Below are positions 36,151 through 49,299 of a stretch of DNA of 64,000 nucleotides, piece after piece. This DNA is from Steromphala cineraria (lineage: Eukaryota > Mollusca > Gastropoda > Trochida > Trochidae): contig OU744730.1 of the NCBI GenBank assembly GCA_916613615.1, forward strand, positions 27,836,882 to 27,900,881. The letters are read 5' to 3'. Numbering within the stretch: position 1 is the first letter of the stretch; each line of letters begins with the position of its first letter. The notes below the pieces were generated by a model. It made no database searches and was not told the DNA's origin. It saw nothing but the letters and a program-made list of their open reading frames with translations. The position numbers were made by a program, and so were the translations under genes.

Positions 36151-38119
36151 AACCTGTGTGTACACGAGCCAATAGAGTTGTACTGTCCGAACTTAGATCA
36201 AAACTGTCCAAACCCAAAGTGAATTTTCTATACATAACTAAACCTCTTATTTTCAGGTAATCTACAATCACTTTTGCAATTGTTTATAATAAACATGTAG
36301 AAAACATTATTGTTAATATTATAGTTTGCTTAAAATAACTTTCTTTAGATAATATTTAACAAAGCAGTCATTGAAAATATTTATATCTGAACATAATTGA
36401 TAAGGCAGATCAATTAATGTGATTACTTGTGGAACAAAAACTATATTTATTTGTTAATCTTATCTTTTAAGAAATGATAAAGTTAACTTTGGCATTGGTG
36501 GAGACGTTTTGTAAGATTTTCAATTTCCTTAAATCTAAACCAAACCATCAATTGCCGTTGCTGATGAACTAATTTTCAGTTTCGTAAACAAAATGTCATT
36601 TACCTCTTCAGATTCAAAATCCCAATGAAGACATTAATAAATGAAAAAAATTAATGTCCTTCTTAACATTAATTTATTTGGAAATTTTGAAATAATGATT
36701 TTTTATTAGAAAATTCAATTATGTCAATGACCTACACATCGTGATTGTCAAACGAATGCATACTTTTTACTGAAAATGGAAAAACTGCATTTCTGACAAC
36801 CGAAATTAAGTAACCATATTCAAATTATATCTAAATTGAAGAGCCTGTAATAAAATAATGGATTTTTTTAATTTAATATGCATTTATTACATGTTTTCGG
36901 AAAATAATATGATTTTCTGACAATCTGACAACTAAAATCTGCATATGCTGCGACAAATGAAACAGCAATGATATCTTGTGAGACATAAGTATTAAAAGTA
37001 TTAAAAACCTCTGCACATAAACCAGTTACATTTTACTTATATATTGTAGAAGACTTCAGCTGTCAAAATTCATCTTGATATTGTGACAATGATACTATGA
37101 TAAAATTACGTATCACGAGAACGTTATTTTGCCACAAATATTTATTCAAATTATATTGACTTTGTTCCCTTTTGTTACTAAAACTATTCCAGGGAGGAGA
37201 AGATGTTCCATTTTTTCTCCACCTCCCATAGCTTTCTAAAGTGCTGTGACAAGTGACTTTTAAAATATATTGACATCCTTAACAATTTAAATCCTGTCTT
37301 ATTACACATTGTGTAGTGACTATCAACAGGTTTTGAAAGTCACATTGCACATTTTAGATCTACAAAGCAAAGAAAGGTACATGTACAGTAACATACAAAT
37401 ACTATTAATTAAAGTATTCAATGGCTTGGTGTAATTGTTACACTTTATTATTATAATTTATTTCATTACATAGTCGTTTAGCTTTGTTGTTAATAACCTA
37501 AATTGTTCCTCAAATGTATAATTGTCAAAAGAAAGAAAAACAAACAAAATTTATCATTTATTTATATTCACTTTCAAAAGATTCTTGTATCTGTAGATTT
37601 ATAAACATTTGGATTAAAATTGAATATTACCATGTTATTCAACTTAAACAAAACTGCTGTTGAGTTGATGATATATATGAAATGCTAACCATGGTACGTA
37701 TCACAAATTATGTTTATCATTTGAACTACATGATTTTTCAACTAAATCAAAACAGACTTTTCACACCTCAAACACGATACAATTCTACCAATCACACAAA
37801 TTTAGATTAAAGAGTTAAACTCTTATCTAAGCTCAAATATACTGTATCTCATGTTTGACTTTGTCTATCTTTAAAGTCTTGATTAACATTATATCGCAAT
37901 AGTTTGAACTGGATATGTCAAAGAATTATTTTTTTTACTTTTACCGAATATTGCAAAATAAATTGTGAAATTATTTTTTATGCATTTTTTTCATGTTATC
38001 ATGATCAACATTTTACAATACCTAAAGATATAGAAATAAAGACTTATTTTTCGGGCAACATAAATAATGATAGACATATATAAACTTGTCATTGCCATTC
38101 AGCTTTGATTCGATTATAC
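36151..38119. other. AT-rich intergenic DNA, no gene seen
   Basis: Noncoding; matches about 58111-60585 of unit 2, except for an extra 430 bases there. Confidence 0.5.
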
Positions 38120-38294
38120 TTAAAGGGGCAGTAGCACGTTTTGAGAGGGAATATAAGGTGATGTCAGGAAAATGAAAATTAATGGTTCTAATTGAAAGAC
38201 AATGTCAAAATAATACATTGAGCACTAACTTGCAATTATCAGTGAAAAATGTAGAATATAAAATTATCAAAAAAACGTGCTACTGCCCCTTTAA
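38120..38294. mobile_element. Short inverted-repeat element, internally deleted copy (175 bp)
   Basis: Both ends read AAAGGGGCAGTAGCACGTTTT inward. The interior is a shortened version of the element at 38612. It is also present in unit 2 (60586-60758), so it predates the duplication. Confidence 0.75.
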
Positions 38295-38611
38295 TATCAA
38301 TTTGAATTTGAATTCATTTTATCATATATCAGATATGGGTTTTGTATTTATTGGTAATTCAACACCAGAAATTATTCAATATTTATTCAAACAAAGTAAA
38401 TTCAATCTAATGAGCTGATAGTTCTAAACTTCTGGCTAATTAACCTGTTCAATGATTTCCACGGAAGAACTGTCGAAACGGTCCCGATCCTGTTGGTTCC
38501 CAGACATATTGTTCTGCATTTTGCTAGTATGAGACAAGCCTATTTCCTCATGTGATGACATTTCTGCATTTGCGAGGAAGTCTATGATGGTGTGTCATAA
38601 ATGAGTTCATA

Positions 38612-38975
38612 TTTAAAGGGGCAGTAGCACGTTTTTTGATAATTTTATAATTTAACTTTTTATCACTTGTAATTGCAAGTTAATGCTAAATGTATTATTT
38701 TCACAGTGTAAAACATTTCATTACACAAGCCAATCATCAATGGTCAGAGGACAAAGTATGAAGATTCACATAAAATCCATTTGCGGCCATTTTGTGTGAA
38801 CACCTTAAATTCATTTTGCGTAAGAAAAAGCAATCGCATGGCTAAACTTTACGTTATATTTTTGTATTATTACTGCTCCATTTAGTTTAAATACCTTGTC
38901 TTTCAATAGGATTCATTAATTTTCAATTTCAATCACCTTATATTCCCCCTAAAAACGTACTACTGCCCCTTTAAA
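38612..38975. mobile_element. Short inverted-repeat element, full copy (about 360 bp)
   Basis: Same AAAGGGGCAGTAG ends as the 175-bp copy, flanked by TTTAAA on both sides. Noncoding and non-autonomous. The unit 2 copy (61134-62100) is interrupted by a later insertion. Confidence 0.75.
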
Positions 38976-39264
38976 GACAGTTTTCGAAACGATTTATACA
39001 TTTATAAAGGACTAATTTTCATTCAAGGACAGTTAAGACCAAGGAGCTGGATAGAACTGTTTTCGTAATCCATTTACTTAATAATCTAGGTGTCTCTCAT
39101 GGGAATTCTAACGAACGCTGCTTTCTGAGTTAAGAAGCAATATTGGCAGCATTTCCTTCATTTTGAATAAAAGACTAATTCTCCATTCATGCGGTACAGC
39201 CTTTATTTTTTATTAAATACAATTAAAACATACATTATTTAATGCGCATATTTATATTAAAAAG

Positions 39265-39915
39265 TAAGAAAATCCCTTACGTTTTGCATATTTCTCCTTA
39301 CTGTACCTCACATATCAACTGCCAGCAGTCCCGTTCACCTATTCAGCTGACCTTGAACACACTGATCAAAACACCGTACAAGCAGCTGGATAGTCAGCAG
39401 ATTGTTGCAATGGTCTTCAAAACTCAATGTTCTTTCAAAGAATAATTATTCTAAAAGAGTAATATCATGTTATTTAAAAACAAATGAGCAATTAACTTTT
39501 GGTCTAGATAATACACGTTTGTTCATATTTCTCTTAACAATCATAAAAACTATGCATACGTAGTTTAATTTCTTTAGCAAAAGAGCAAAAGATTTGGAAT
39601 GGTCAAAACATTTGATAGATATTTTATATATGTAATAGCAGTGAATTCCAATGAACATGTATTGTACAGAAGCTATAAAAATGTTATAATGGTACGGTAG
39701 CAAGGGAAATAAAAAGTCAATGCATGACAAGCACGATGTGATTATAACACAGTAACTTAGACAGTTTATAACCAATGGACAGAATTTATGTGTTACCTAT
39801 AATTGGCAACGAACTTGGGTTAGAGCAGCGAAATTGGGAAATGGGGTTAGAAACTTAAAGTCATATTTGAATGTGAAGGGCCTAGTACACAGCATTTGGG
39901 ATCTGTATAATAAAG
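39265..39915 (+). pseudogene. Decayed type B propeller exon, unit 1
   Basis: Matches the type B exon 3 piecewise: the CTGTACCTCACATATCA start, TPYKQLDSQQIVAMVF, then TFGLDNTRLFIFL, AVNSNEHVLYRSYK and later blocks to about 39910. Stops, frameshifts and deletions break it throughout. No exon 1 or 2 was found. The downstream flank also recalls the type B 3' UTR. Confidence 0.75.
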
Positions 39916-41126
39916 TGACAGAAGCATTTGAGACGGAACAATATTTTTAAGCTTTATACGCAGATGTCTATTGCGTCTTTAACTGTAGTGTTTCTTGGAA
40001 TTAAAGTAAATTTTTCCAATGTAAGAATTTGTATTGTGATCATGCCCATCACAAACTAAACCGTAGAATCTTTGAAAACATTTTTGACAGAATCAGTAGA
40101 GTTTACCCTTAGAAAAGTGAAGATCTTAGACTCGTTGTTGTAATATATCTTTATAAAAAGTACTTGACAAAATAATGTTTTTTAGATAAAAACTTTTACT
40201 GAGAAATGCGATTCAACACATTATTTTACTCATTGAAAAGCAAAAATCCCATTACTAATTTGATTTTGTATATGACATGATATAAGTTATTCTGTACTTG
40301 CCTATGATGAGTGCATGTATGTGGTAATGAAAAATAAATAAAAAGATAAATAAATGCTGCCTAGTTTTCTTGTAAAATAAATGTGTGCTTTCCTTGATAT
40401 AGATGGGGAATTGAAGCATCCAAAATGTTACCTTCAATGACATCATTAACATGGATTATCTTAAAATCATGTTTCAATGAGAATTATATTTAAATAAGGA
40501 TGACAGTTCGCTTAAAGCTCGGATGAAACCTCCTGTTCATGGTATCAAATATGTCTATAGACGAAAGTTAACACAAGACTCATGTACAAGTTTTAACTGC
40601 CATGACCAAGGTTTTGTTTGTGATGAAACTGCGATTCATTGCAGCACTTCAGATGTATATTTTTAATTTTACAATTCAAAGGTGATTATAACATAGTCAC
40701 GAAGAAAGAAGAAGACATAGTCATTAGCATCCCCATTAATTGGATATTTCTTTAAAAGGATTTTGATTAAAGCACAATTTGGGTAAAATTTGTAAATATT
40801 TGAAAACGTTATAGAAAGTCAATAATCAACTTTGAAACCTAATTAAGTAAAATTGAAAATGAAAATACCCATACTTAAAAGTTTAATATTTCAGTATGAG
40901 ATAGAAACGTGATTTGTCTTAATCTCCTTAAAAATATGTTTAATCAATTATTTAAAATAAAAAATTGAGTAAAAATAAACAACATTCAAATTTATTTGAC
41001 TAGCAATGAGACTTAACTTTCAGCAGCCTTAGAGTCTACTACATGACGAAATGCATTCTTTAAAGTTAACCATAAAAAGTTATGAAGTTTAATATTCAAA
41101 CATTATTTCACTATATTAGTAGTAAA

Positions 41127-41839
41127 TTAGGGTATTGCAACCATTATAAGCTTTGCTCTTAAACTGAAGGTAAGCCTTGCACTTGCAATAACAACCCTAC
41201 TGTATACATTGAAAGCAGTAAGTCTGTTAGATTCAGATAAAACAAATAATGTATTGTTGTAGTAAATCAGTCCTTTTTTGATCGTGTAAGTTTTCTTAAC
41301 TATTTCCGATTTGTATGTTTTTCTCAAATGTATTCGCATTATGCTCTTGTTGGTTATGTAATACATTTTTTGTCCTTTCTCGTCTAAAGACATTCCCTTT
41401 GTAGGGTTTTTTGTTGAAATCTTTCTAATCATTGCACCATTATACTTTATTTCAAAAATGGAATGTTCGAAAACACAGAACACAGATATTCGGTATGGAC
41501 TGACTAAAACACCATTTGCGCGGCTTTTCCTAAGAGTTCGGATTCTCGTGGGTATGATCGCTCCAAACGTGATCCTATATAAATATGATTTGAAATGGCC
41601 ACGGACTTTCTTCCTAAGTACAAAAAAGAGGCGTTTCTGTTCCTCATCTATTGCAATAAATCTTGGAGAAAAACCTTTGAGGATAATGTTAAAACATAAA
41701 GTCTTCAATGTGAAGGATATTATCAAGGGTGGTGAATACTGTGAAATAACTATACTATCCATTATAGACACATATGTCGCAGCTGCAACTTTAAAAGGAA
41801 ACCTAATTTTACGCTCCACTTTGATAAGTTTTTGCACTT
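41127..41839 (-). CDS. Orphan type A propeller exon, unit 1, open but without N-terminal exons
   Basis: An open frame of 236 residues follows a strong acceptor (pyrimidine tract then CTTCTAG at 41840-41843), entering with the standard phase. Blade cores are visible: AIDEEQKRLFFVL, VLVSPYRISVFCVF, GMSLDEKGQKMYYI and GLIYYNNTLFVLS. It is divergent and very basic, and the usual start of the exon (about 25 residues) is missing. It ends MVAIP, so the C-terminal Cys of other copies is lost. No matching exon 1 or 2 lies upstream to 48 kb. It may be a dying gene or use an unrelated first exon. Confidence 0.6.
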
Positions 41840-41904
41840 CTAGAAGGAGAAAGGAAAAGGCAAAGTGGAAGCAGTATTATTTTGATAATGTCACAAATCT
41901 AATG

Positions 41905-42153
41905 ACATAAACCAATCATGCAAAGTAAGAGAACAAATTATGAGGTTTCACATAAAGTCCATTGGCTGCCATTTTTATGTGAACACCTTATTCATTTTGT
42001 GGAAGAAAAAGGAATGGCATGGCTGAACTTTATATTATATATTTGACTGCTTCTTTCAGCTTTAACACATTTTCTTTCAATTGGAACCATTTGTTTTTAT
42101 TTTCCTGACATCACCTTAATATTCCCCCTAAAACGTACTACTGCCCCTTTAAA
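41905..42153. mobile_element. Right half of the AAAGGGGCAGTAG-ended element
   Basis: From CCAATCAT to the terminal CTGCCCCTTTAAA it matches the right two thirds of the element at 38612. The left end is missing, cut next to the acceptor region of the orphan propeller exon. Confidence 0.7.
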
Positions 42154-42973
42154 CGATGATGTAAATTCAATTTAAAAACTTTAAATTTCTTTGCATGTCA
42201 TATCTAGTATATTCCACGAAAGCATGTTACATGTATGTAAAAAGACATTGACTCATAAATAAAACATTGTTAATATTGTATACTGATAAGTAGAACAAAT
42301 ATGATAAAGATGAAAAAGATGAATTCAGTGAAGACAATTGAATAAAAATTTCCAAAATATTGTTAGAGAATAACCATTAACTATTCTTCTCACTGCAGTG
42401 AAAATATTGATTATATTTTCACTGCAGTGAAAATATGACTTTCCACTGCTTTTCTAAAAATAATAATGATATGTTCACTGTATAACCCCATATTTCATTG
42501 CTAATTATAAAATAAAAAAGACATCTCCGTGTATGAACATAAAGCAATTGTATTTCAGCCTTATGAAAATATGACCTGGCTGATTTAATTTTGTTGATCT
42601 CAGTATTCACAAATTTAACAAATATAACAAAACATATTACCAAAAGAAAACATATATATTCTTATCAAATCTTTCTCATATCTAAATTGGTGAAGTTGTA
42701 CATTCTCCCAACAGAGACAGATCAAGTCATTGAGCTTGAGCCTCGGTTCTAGTGCACCGAGTTTGTGAGCTAGAATGGGAGAATGGGAGATGCCTGATTG
42801 GAGGCAATCAAAGTTAGTTGTGCAATCAGCGACGCTGTTCTTAAATCATCATTCTGAATCATGGCACAGGCATTGTAATATGAACCACCCTTTCCATGCA
42901 AGAAGCGTTGTTATTTGCTAAATAAATTCAAATGGATGGTGGTGCAAATGCAGAACCCACAGATTTGGTCTTA
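42154..42973. other. Unique DNA before the second duplication unit
   Basis: No gene seen. It ends exactly where similarity to 11209 begins (42974), so it contains the left junction of unit 2 and would be the place to look for an exon 1 for the type B gene downstream; none is visible. Confidence 0.5.
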
Positions 42974-45900
42974 TTACAATTTGCCCTGAACAAACCAAGC
43001 TTTGACCATACCTGTACAGCTGCGTATCTTAAGTTTGTTCATTTACCTGCGTTTTGAATGCAAATATCATGTAATTTGGAATGTCCATGGGGCATCCTAC
43101 ATGTAGCATTACGAAAATTTCGAAAACACTATTTTGTATTTTTCTCTACAAAATCCTTTATTAGTGATCAATAGCTTTAGACCTAAATCATATTTGTTCC
43201 TTTGCATTAATGCAATGTAATTATAATGATTTCTTTCTTGCAAAGTTTAAATGGAATATTTCAATCGAAATTTAAGAAAATCTGAATTTCACAAATATGA
43301 CTCCTTCTGTGTATTCAATCATGCCAAATATCTAAATTCAGTATCAGTGACAAGACAATCCCGAAATACGGTTTTGGAATTATTGTTTTACTAATAAATA
43401 ATTGGTTGACGTTTGTAGGTGCTCCTGGACCTCAAAATGAAACCCAATTTACACAATATTTGCACTAAGATATACAAGCAAGTGAACAAACTTAAGATAC
43501 GCAGCTGTACCTTGCCCAGAGTTTAGTGATGGATGTCACATAACCTCCAAAGTGCCTTGCAACTGCAGTTGCCTTCCAGTTTCCAAGACACCAATGGCAA
43601 AGCTATTCCCTGTTGGGCTCAGAACGACATGTATTCCTTCTTCTTTAAATAAATTATGTTATGATTTTTGAATGTCCAGGCTATATGTCAATCTATTTAT
43701 GTGAAACATAAATAAATCATGCTGAATAGACAAAAGATAAGTACCTTCGTTTTTTGTTGATTGCTGATGATTAACTAGAACAGTCAACAAAACAAAGAAA
43801 AATAAGTTTGGAAAATGGAATACTTTTTTATTTTTAAGTCATATGTTGAATTAGCATAATCGTAAAAGAGAAATGTGCGCTTCTTTTGCAGTCACCAAGC
43901 CAAATATATGTCTATATTCAGAAAAACACAACAAGATGTCTGAATAATTCAAAGGTGATTGGTTCAAGTGAGTCCATTCTAAAATGTAAGTATTTCTTCA
44001 TTGATTTTGCATGAATAATCTATCATGAAATTATAACAGTTTGTTCTGTTGTTAGAGGCACATATGCAAAACAATAAAAGTTGTTGAAAAGTACCATCTT
44101 AAGACCATTCATAATATTTTTACATGTATCATGTTAAAGCCTAATGCAAACATAAAAAAAAATATTTAGAAAAACGTCTGTTAATTAACAAGGTGGACAA
44201 TGAATGTGCTCAAATACTTTACATGTATTTATACAAACTGGCCATAACCTAGCGAGTAAACAAGTAATGCTACAAAATGAGGGATATTTCAACACCCTAT
44301 TGTCTTAAATGAAAATGAACGAGAGGTTCATCATGCATGCCATGTATCACACAAAATAATCAGGTAATCAATTAAAAACAATATCTGTTTACGCTTCTTA
44401 AAATTATGCTTTTCGGGAAATCCTTATTTTGATGAGAGAGGATTGGTACATATATGAAAAAGTGCATTTAAATCTGATGAATTAAAAAATTATTTTAAAA
44501 GAAGGTTATTCAATTTGATAACATCTTTATAAGTTTTCATTTTTTCATTCATTTCATATCGTTCATTTCAAACATTTTCGCAATAAGCACATTAAATTAA
44601 ATTCTAGAATGACACAAAGTATTGAAAAGACTTGAAAAAACTCAAAGGTATCACACCATGTATGAAATTGAGAGAAGTGCTCAAAGAACATGTGGTCAAC
44701 TTATTGTTTTTAGCTACGAGCATCATTTTGTTTTTAATAGACGTCTTTTTTTGTAAATATTTATTGTCATATCGTTGGCGACTGAATCATGATAGTATAA
44801 AGTATTTTCAACATATTTCAGCAGATAAGGTATTTTGATTTCAATTAAAGATTACAAAAAATGATTACAAGCTCTTGCACATATCAAAATGAAGAAAAAC
44901 ATTAATATTTAGATTAAATGTGACCATCTTTTACCAGAATTATGATTTCTTGTTATGAAATTATTAATACATCAAAGATATATATTTGAAAACTGTAAAC
45001 AAAAGAATTCACATTTATTTTTCAGCTACGTCAGAACAACCAACATATGGCGGAAATCTCCTTGCTGTACCTCACATATCAGAAATCGGCAGACCACTCT
45101 ACCAAGCACACCTACTTTCCTTGAATACATTGAATATAACACCCTACAAGCAACTGAAGAGTCGGCGAATCGTTGCAATGGTCTTCATCCCCAAACTGAA
45201 CATATTAGTTCTTTCAAAGAGTGCTTATCTTAAACAGATTTTCTCATTTGATTTTAAAACCGTGGATACTGTTAAATTAGCAAAATACGCACCGTTAGCT
45301 TTTGGTCTAGATAATGAACGTTTGTTGATATTTTTCTTTAACAAGATAAAAAATAAGGAAGGAAAGAAGTGGAAGCTGTTCAAGTTACATATGGATGGCA
45401 AACAATTAGAAACAGTCAAAATATTTAATAAACATTTTATTTCTGCAATTGCAGTGAATTCTCATGAAGAATTATTGTACAGTAGCTATAAAAAGGTGAT
45501 TTTTGTTTTTACTTATGATGGCAAGATGATGAAGGAAATAAATATTCCTCACGCCACAAGCACGCTGTGCTTAGATAGCAGTAAATATGTACTTTATCTA
45601 AATTTCAAGAAAACAGTTAGTTTCATTCAACTTAATAGAACAAGCTACTATCACAGTATAACTCAGCTCAGTCGAAACCCTAGACAGTTGGTAACCGATG
45701 GACATAAAGTATACATTTCCTATTGGCAAAATACTTTGGTAACTGCAGTTAAATGGAAAAATGGAGTGAGGATCTCACAGATATATGTGGATCTAAAAGG
45801 CCTTGGTCACAAAGGACTTCAGATCTGTTTAATCGAGTAAGAAGATTTTGTTTGATTTTGTTTGATGTCCCGCTGTTTCTTTAATGTAAGAATTTGTGTT

Positions 45901-47690
45901 GACATCTCAAACTCAATAAAGAAATTGCTTGACCTTTTGACACTGTTTTTTAATTACTATTACCTCTGTTCTCATGTTGGGTTGGCTTTAATAAAAAAAA
46001 TTGCAAAGATATAATATCACAATGGTTTGTGTTTTTCAGACATCAGTGATTATTTTTATCATTTACAATTTCCAATGCATTTTTGGGGTTAATAAAAACT
46101 AATCATTTTTTGTCTTTGTGTCTTTAAAATTGCATTAAAAAAATGACACCAAGGATTCTCATTAAAATATGATCATATTGTTAATCAGACAGTGTAAAGA
46201 CTATGTAATGAGCATTCACGTTTGACTTTTAAGAAATCAGGGTCAATACTTAGATTCATTGTTTCTTATTAGTGTGGAAAATAATTGTGGATATATTAAG
46301 GTATTATTGTGTTAAAAGCTTGAGACAGAACCATGACGTTTCACTACATTATCACTGAGAATATCATACTCACAAATTTATATCACAAATAGATAAAATA
46401 TAATTTTTGTTCAAATACAAAAAGCAAGATCCAAACGACACCAATACAAGAACTAATATACAAAAAAATAAAAGATATTCATGTTGTCCTCAACAGCTAT
46501 TTGAAGTTTCTTTTTTAACGTAGATCAACCACATTTATGAATTATTATTGCAATAAACTGATATTCTATCATGTGAACAGCATTGTAATGGAATTGCAGT
46601 GAGTAGTTTTGGAAATAACATTCCAAATTCACGATGTCATCTTGGACTCACTTAGTTACATAATCGTAGTAACGTTTGAGAGATTTAACTTCGTTATAGC
46701 AAAAACTTCTTATCCTCGAACAATGCACTTAATCAGCTGCAGCCACCTTTTTGTACCATGAGTAGAAAATGAGGACACTTCTTTCCTGGAAGAAGCTATG
46801 GGTAATGAGGGTCAAACAAATGGGTATAAAGGGAGGTTGGTTCTGCCCAGGGGCCACTCCTTTTCAGCTTTTAAATAGCAGCGGCCTCCCTTGTTTTGGT
46901 TGAGTTCTTTTAAGTTGTATATATATTAGTCTAAATTTCATTTTTTGACTGTTTCACAAGTTTTTGAGGATTTGTGTCCAAGTTCAACTAAACCTAAGTC
47001 TGTTTCTGGGTACTAAGTAAAACTTATTCATGTTTATATTATATCATTATTACTAAGCATTAAGTCCGTATTTTTCTCCAAGTTGTTTTCAGAGTTTCTT
47101 TGCAACATTGAACGCTTCATGTCATATAATGTTGACGATAGAGTAATGGGAAATATTCAAAGTCACAAAATACTCTTAAGCCCCATTTGCCGAAATAATT
47201 GTAAATCCCAGTTGTAGGAAATAATCCAGTTCCAGTTTGGGATGATCCCTGACCCGTATGGAAATGACAGACTCGGTCTTCTGAACATTACATAAATAAA
47301 TTACCAGCAAAACATGTCTTCCAGTATAGACAAACATGGTGTTGAACTTGTCAATCACTGCTATCACTTTGTCCTTGAGAATTAAAAGTACACACTCGTT
47401 GGAAAGATGGAAAGAATGGTTTAATGAATAAATTTGCTGGTTTCTCCGCACACATGAAAGAGAAAGTTAGCAGTTTACCCTGGAGTAACAGCGAACTTGT
47501 AGTACACTCTAACTTAGGTTTCTCTTAATGCAACCAAACATCACTCTTAGATAATTACACAACACATCAAATAAGTGAAACAGTTTTACCAGTAATTAGT
47601 TAATTAGACGTTCATGAACATTGTCGTCATCTGAGTTTGCATAAGACCTTGCATACAGCAAAATATTGAACATTAGCTATCTAAGGTGCT
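42974..47690. repeat. Segmental duplication unit 2, first part (matches 11209-15920)
   Basis: Near-identical to unit 1, including the 28-bp inverted repeats (about 43013-43040 and 43486-43513), type B exons 2 and 3 and the 3' flank. Confidence 0.9.
43892..45840 (+). CDS. Type B propeller gene, exons 2 and 3 intact, exon 1 absent
   Basis: Exon 2 is 43892-43967 (76 nt; three more bases than unit 1, still phase 0 to 1; donor GTGAGT). Exon 3 is 45026-45840, 270 residues, uninterrupted: LLAVPHISEI, RIVAMVFIPKLNILVLS, AFGLDNERLLIFFFNK, AIAVNSHEELLYSSYK, TLCLDSSKYVLYL and QLVTDGHKVYISYW, ending LQICLIE. AATAAA follows at 45915. The duplicated block starts inside intron 1, so no signal-peptide exon is linked; the nearest plus-strand type B exon 1 is at 9304. 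It is either a headless copy, or it uses that distant exon or an unrecognised local one. Confidence 0.75.
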
Positions 47691-48242
47691 CTTGACTACT
47701 ACAATTTTTGCAGGTCTTAATAAAGTGAAGGTAATAAATATACATTATATATGTAACTATGGGTAAAACTTTCGTAAAAACCTATTTTCCTATTTCTCTC
47801 AGATTTAACAACTATTTGAAAAGTAAGTCATATATGTCCTGTTGTGATTGTTCCTCAGCATTATGGTCATTCCAACTTCTAAAATGCCTCTCACAGAAGT
47901 TAATTTGAAGTAGTTTAACCGTGCAATAATAACTTGAAATACAGTGGTTTTTAATAAGTTTTTCAATTGTCCATCTAGATATCTTGCAAACTCTTGCAAT
48001 TGGGACATTATATAAGAATGTTTTCTTGAATTATTTAGTACTTGTACAGAAGAAAAGCTATTGTAAAGTGAACACTTTCTCTTTATCAAATTTAAGACTC
48101 ATTGATGCAAAATAACATAATTGAAAATGGAAATTTATATATATATATTAAGATGATACACACACAAAGAATATCTACACAAATATTTATCAAATGTGAA
48201 AGTTGAAATACAAAACACGATGACCTAGGGGTCTCCATAATC
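45921..48242. other. 3' flank of the type B gene and junction of unit 2 parts, noncoding
   Basis: Up to 47690 it copies 14150-15920. From 47939 it copies the sequence from 26951. The 250 bases between are all that unit 2 has where unit 1 has 11 kb. Confidence 0.5.
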
Positions 48243-49299
48243 ATGGATTCTCTCAAACATGAACAACGCGCTGTGATCAAGTTCCTTACTAAAGAGGGAT
48301 GCAAAGCTACAGAAATACATAATCGTATGTGTAATGTGATGGGTAAGGATGCTCCTAACTTTTCAACAGTTTGTCGCTGGTCTCTTCAGTTCAAGCGGGG
48401 CAGGGAGTCCTTAGACGATGACCCACGGTCAGGCAGGCCATCTGAAGTCACCCGACCGGAAGTTATTGCCGCTATCGAAAGACGAATTTTAGCTGACCGC
48501 CGTGTTAAAGTTTCTGAACTGTCTTTGGAATTCCAGATATCAGTTGAAAGTGTTGAAAAATAATTCATGACCATCTTGGTATGTCCAAGGTATCTGCAAG
48601 ATGGGGGTACCCAGAAACCTCACAGCACAAGATCACCAGAAAAGAACCGAAAGTTGCATGGAGCTCCTGGATCGGTTTAATGCGGATGAAGCCAGGTTTT
48701 TGTCTCGTCTGATGACAGGTGACGAAACCTGGATCCACCACTGGGACCCGGAAACTAAACTGAAATCCAAGCAATGGAAGTACCCGAGTTCACCGCCTCC
48801 CCTGAAGTTTCGCACTCAACCATCAGCTGGCAAGGTTATGGCGACAATCTTTTGGGATGCAAAAGGCATATTATTAATTGATTACTTGCCAACCAAAACT
48901 ACAATGAATGGTCAATATTATGCCAACCTAATGCAAGAATTGCGAAAGACAATTCGACAGAAACGCCGTGGAATGTTGACACGTGGTGTTCTGATTTTGC
49001 ATGACAACGCTCCAGTCCACAAGTCAAGAGTTGCACAGGCCGCTATACGTGATTGTGGATTCGAACAGCTTAACCACCCACCCTACAGCCCAGACCTAGC
49101 CCCCAGTGACTACTTCCTGTTCAGAAACCTGAAATCCGCCCTACGTGGAAGGCACTCCCGGGATGACGAAGACATCAAAGCTGCCACAGAGGCGTGGTTA
49201 GGGGGGCAAACGGAAGACTTCTACAAAAGCGGAATCAAAAGTCTTAAAGAGAAATGGAATAAGTGTATTGAGGTGAAGGGTAACTATATTGAAAAATAA
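48243..49299 (+). pseudogene. mariner DD34D transposase with two frameshifts
   Basis: The N-terminal part (48243-48563) has the helix-turn-helix region (KFLTKEGCKATEIHNRM, RSGRPSE). A one-base loss in an A-run near 48557 gives a stop, and two extra G near 48605 move the frame again. The second part (48601-49299) keeps the catalytic motifs TGDETWIHHWDPE, ILHDNAPVHKS and YSPDLAPSDYFLF, with 34 residues between the second and third Asp. Motif spacing and length are otherwise normal for the family. Inactive as it stands. Confidence 0.9.

Larger units (their letters stand above)
26951..41150. repeat. Segmental duplication unit 1, second part (matches 47939-64000)
   Basis: The block aligns end to end with 47939-64000, offset about 22 kb after the mariner insertion. 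By eye, divergence is near 10% from 26951 to about 29400 and about 2-4% from there on. It contains two minus-strand genes and older relics. The right limit of the unit cannot be fixed because its partner leaves the window. Confidence 0.88.

Noticed and set aside
41458..41910. 150-codon plus-strand open frame
   Set aside because: It is the antisense shadow of the orphan type A propeller exon.
42720..42900. tRNA-derived SINE because of a B-box-like GGTTCTAGTGC
   Set aside because: No A box at the right spacing and no cloverleaf; one loose motif is not enough.
48100..48242. Left terminal repeat of the mariner at CTAGGGGTCTCC
   Set aside because: It matches the right repeat only weakly and lies too close to the start codon for this family.
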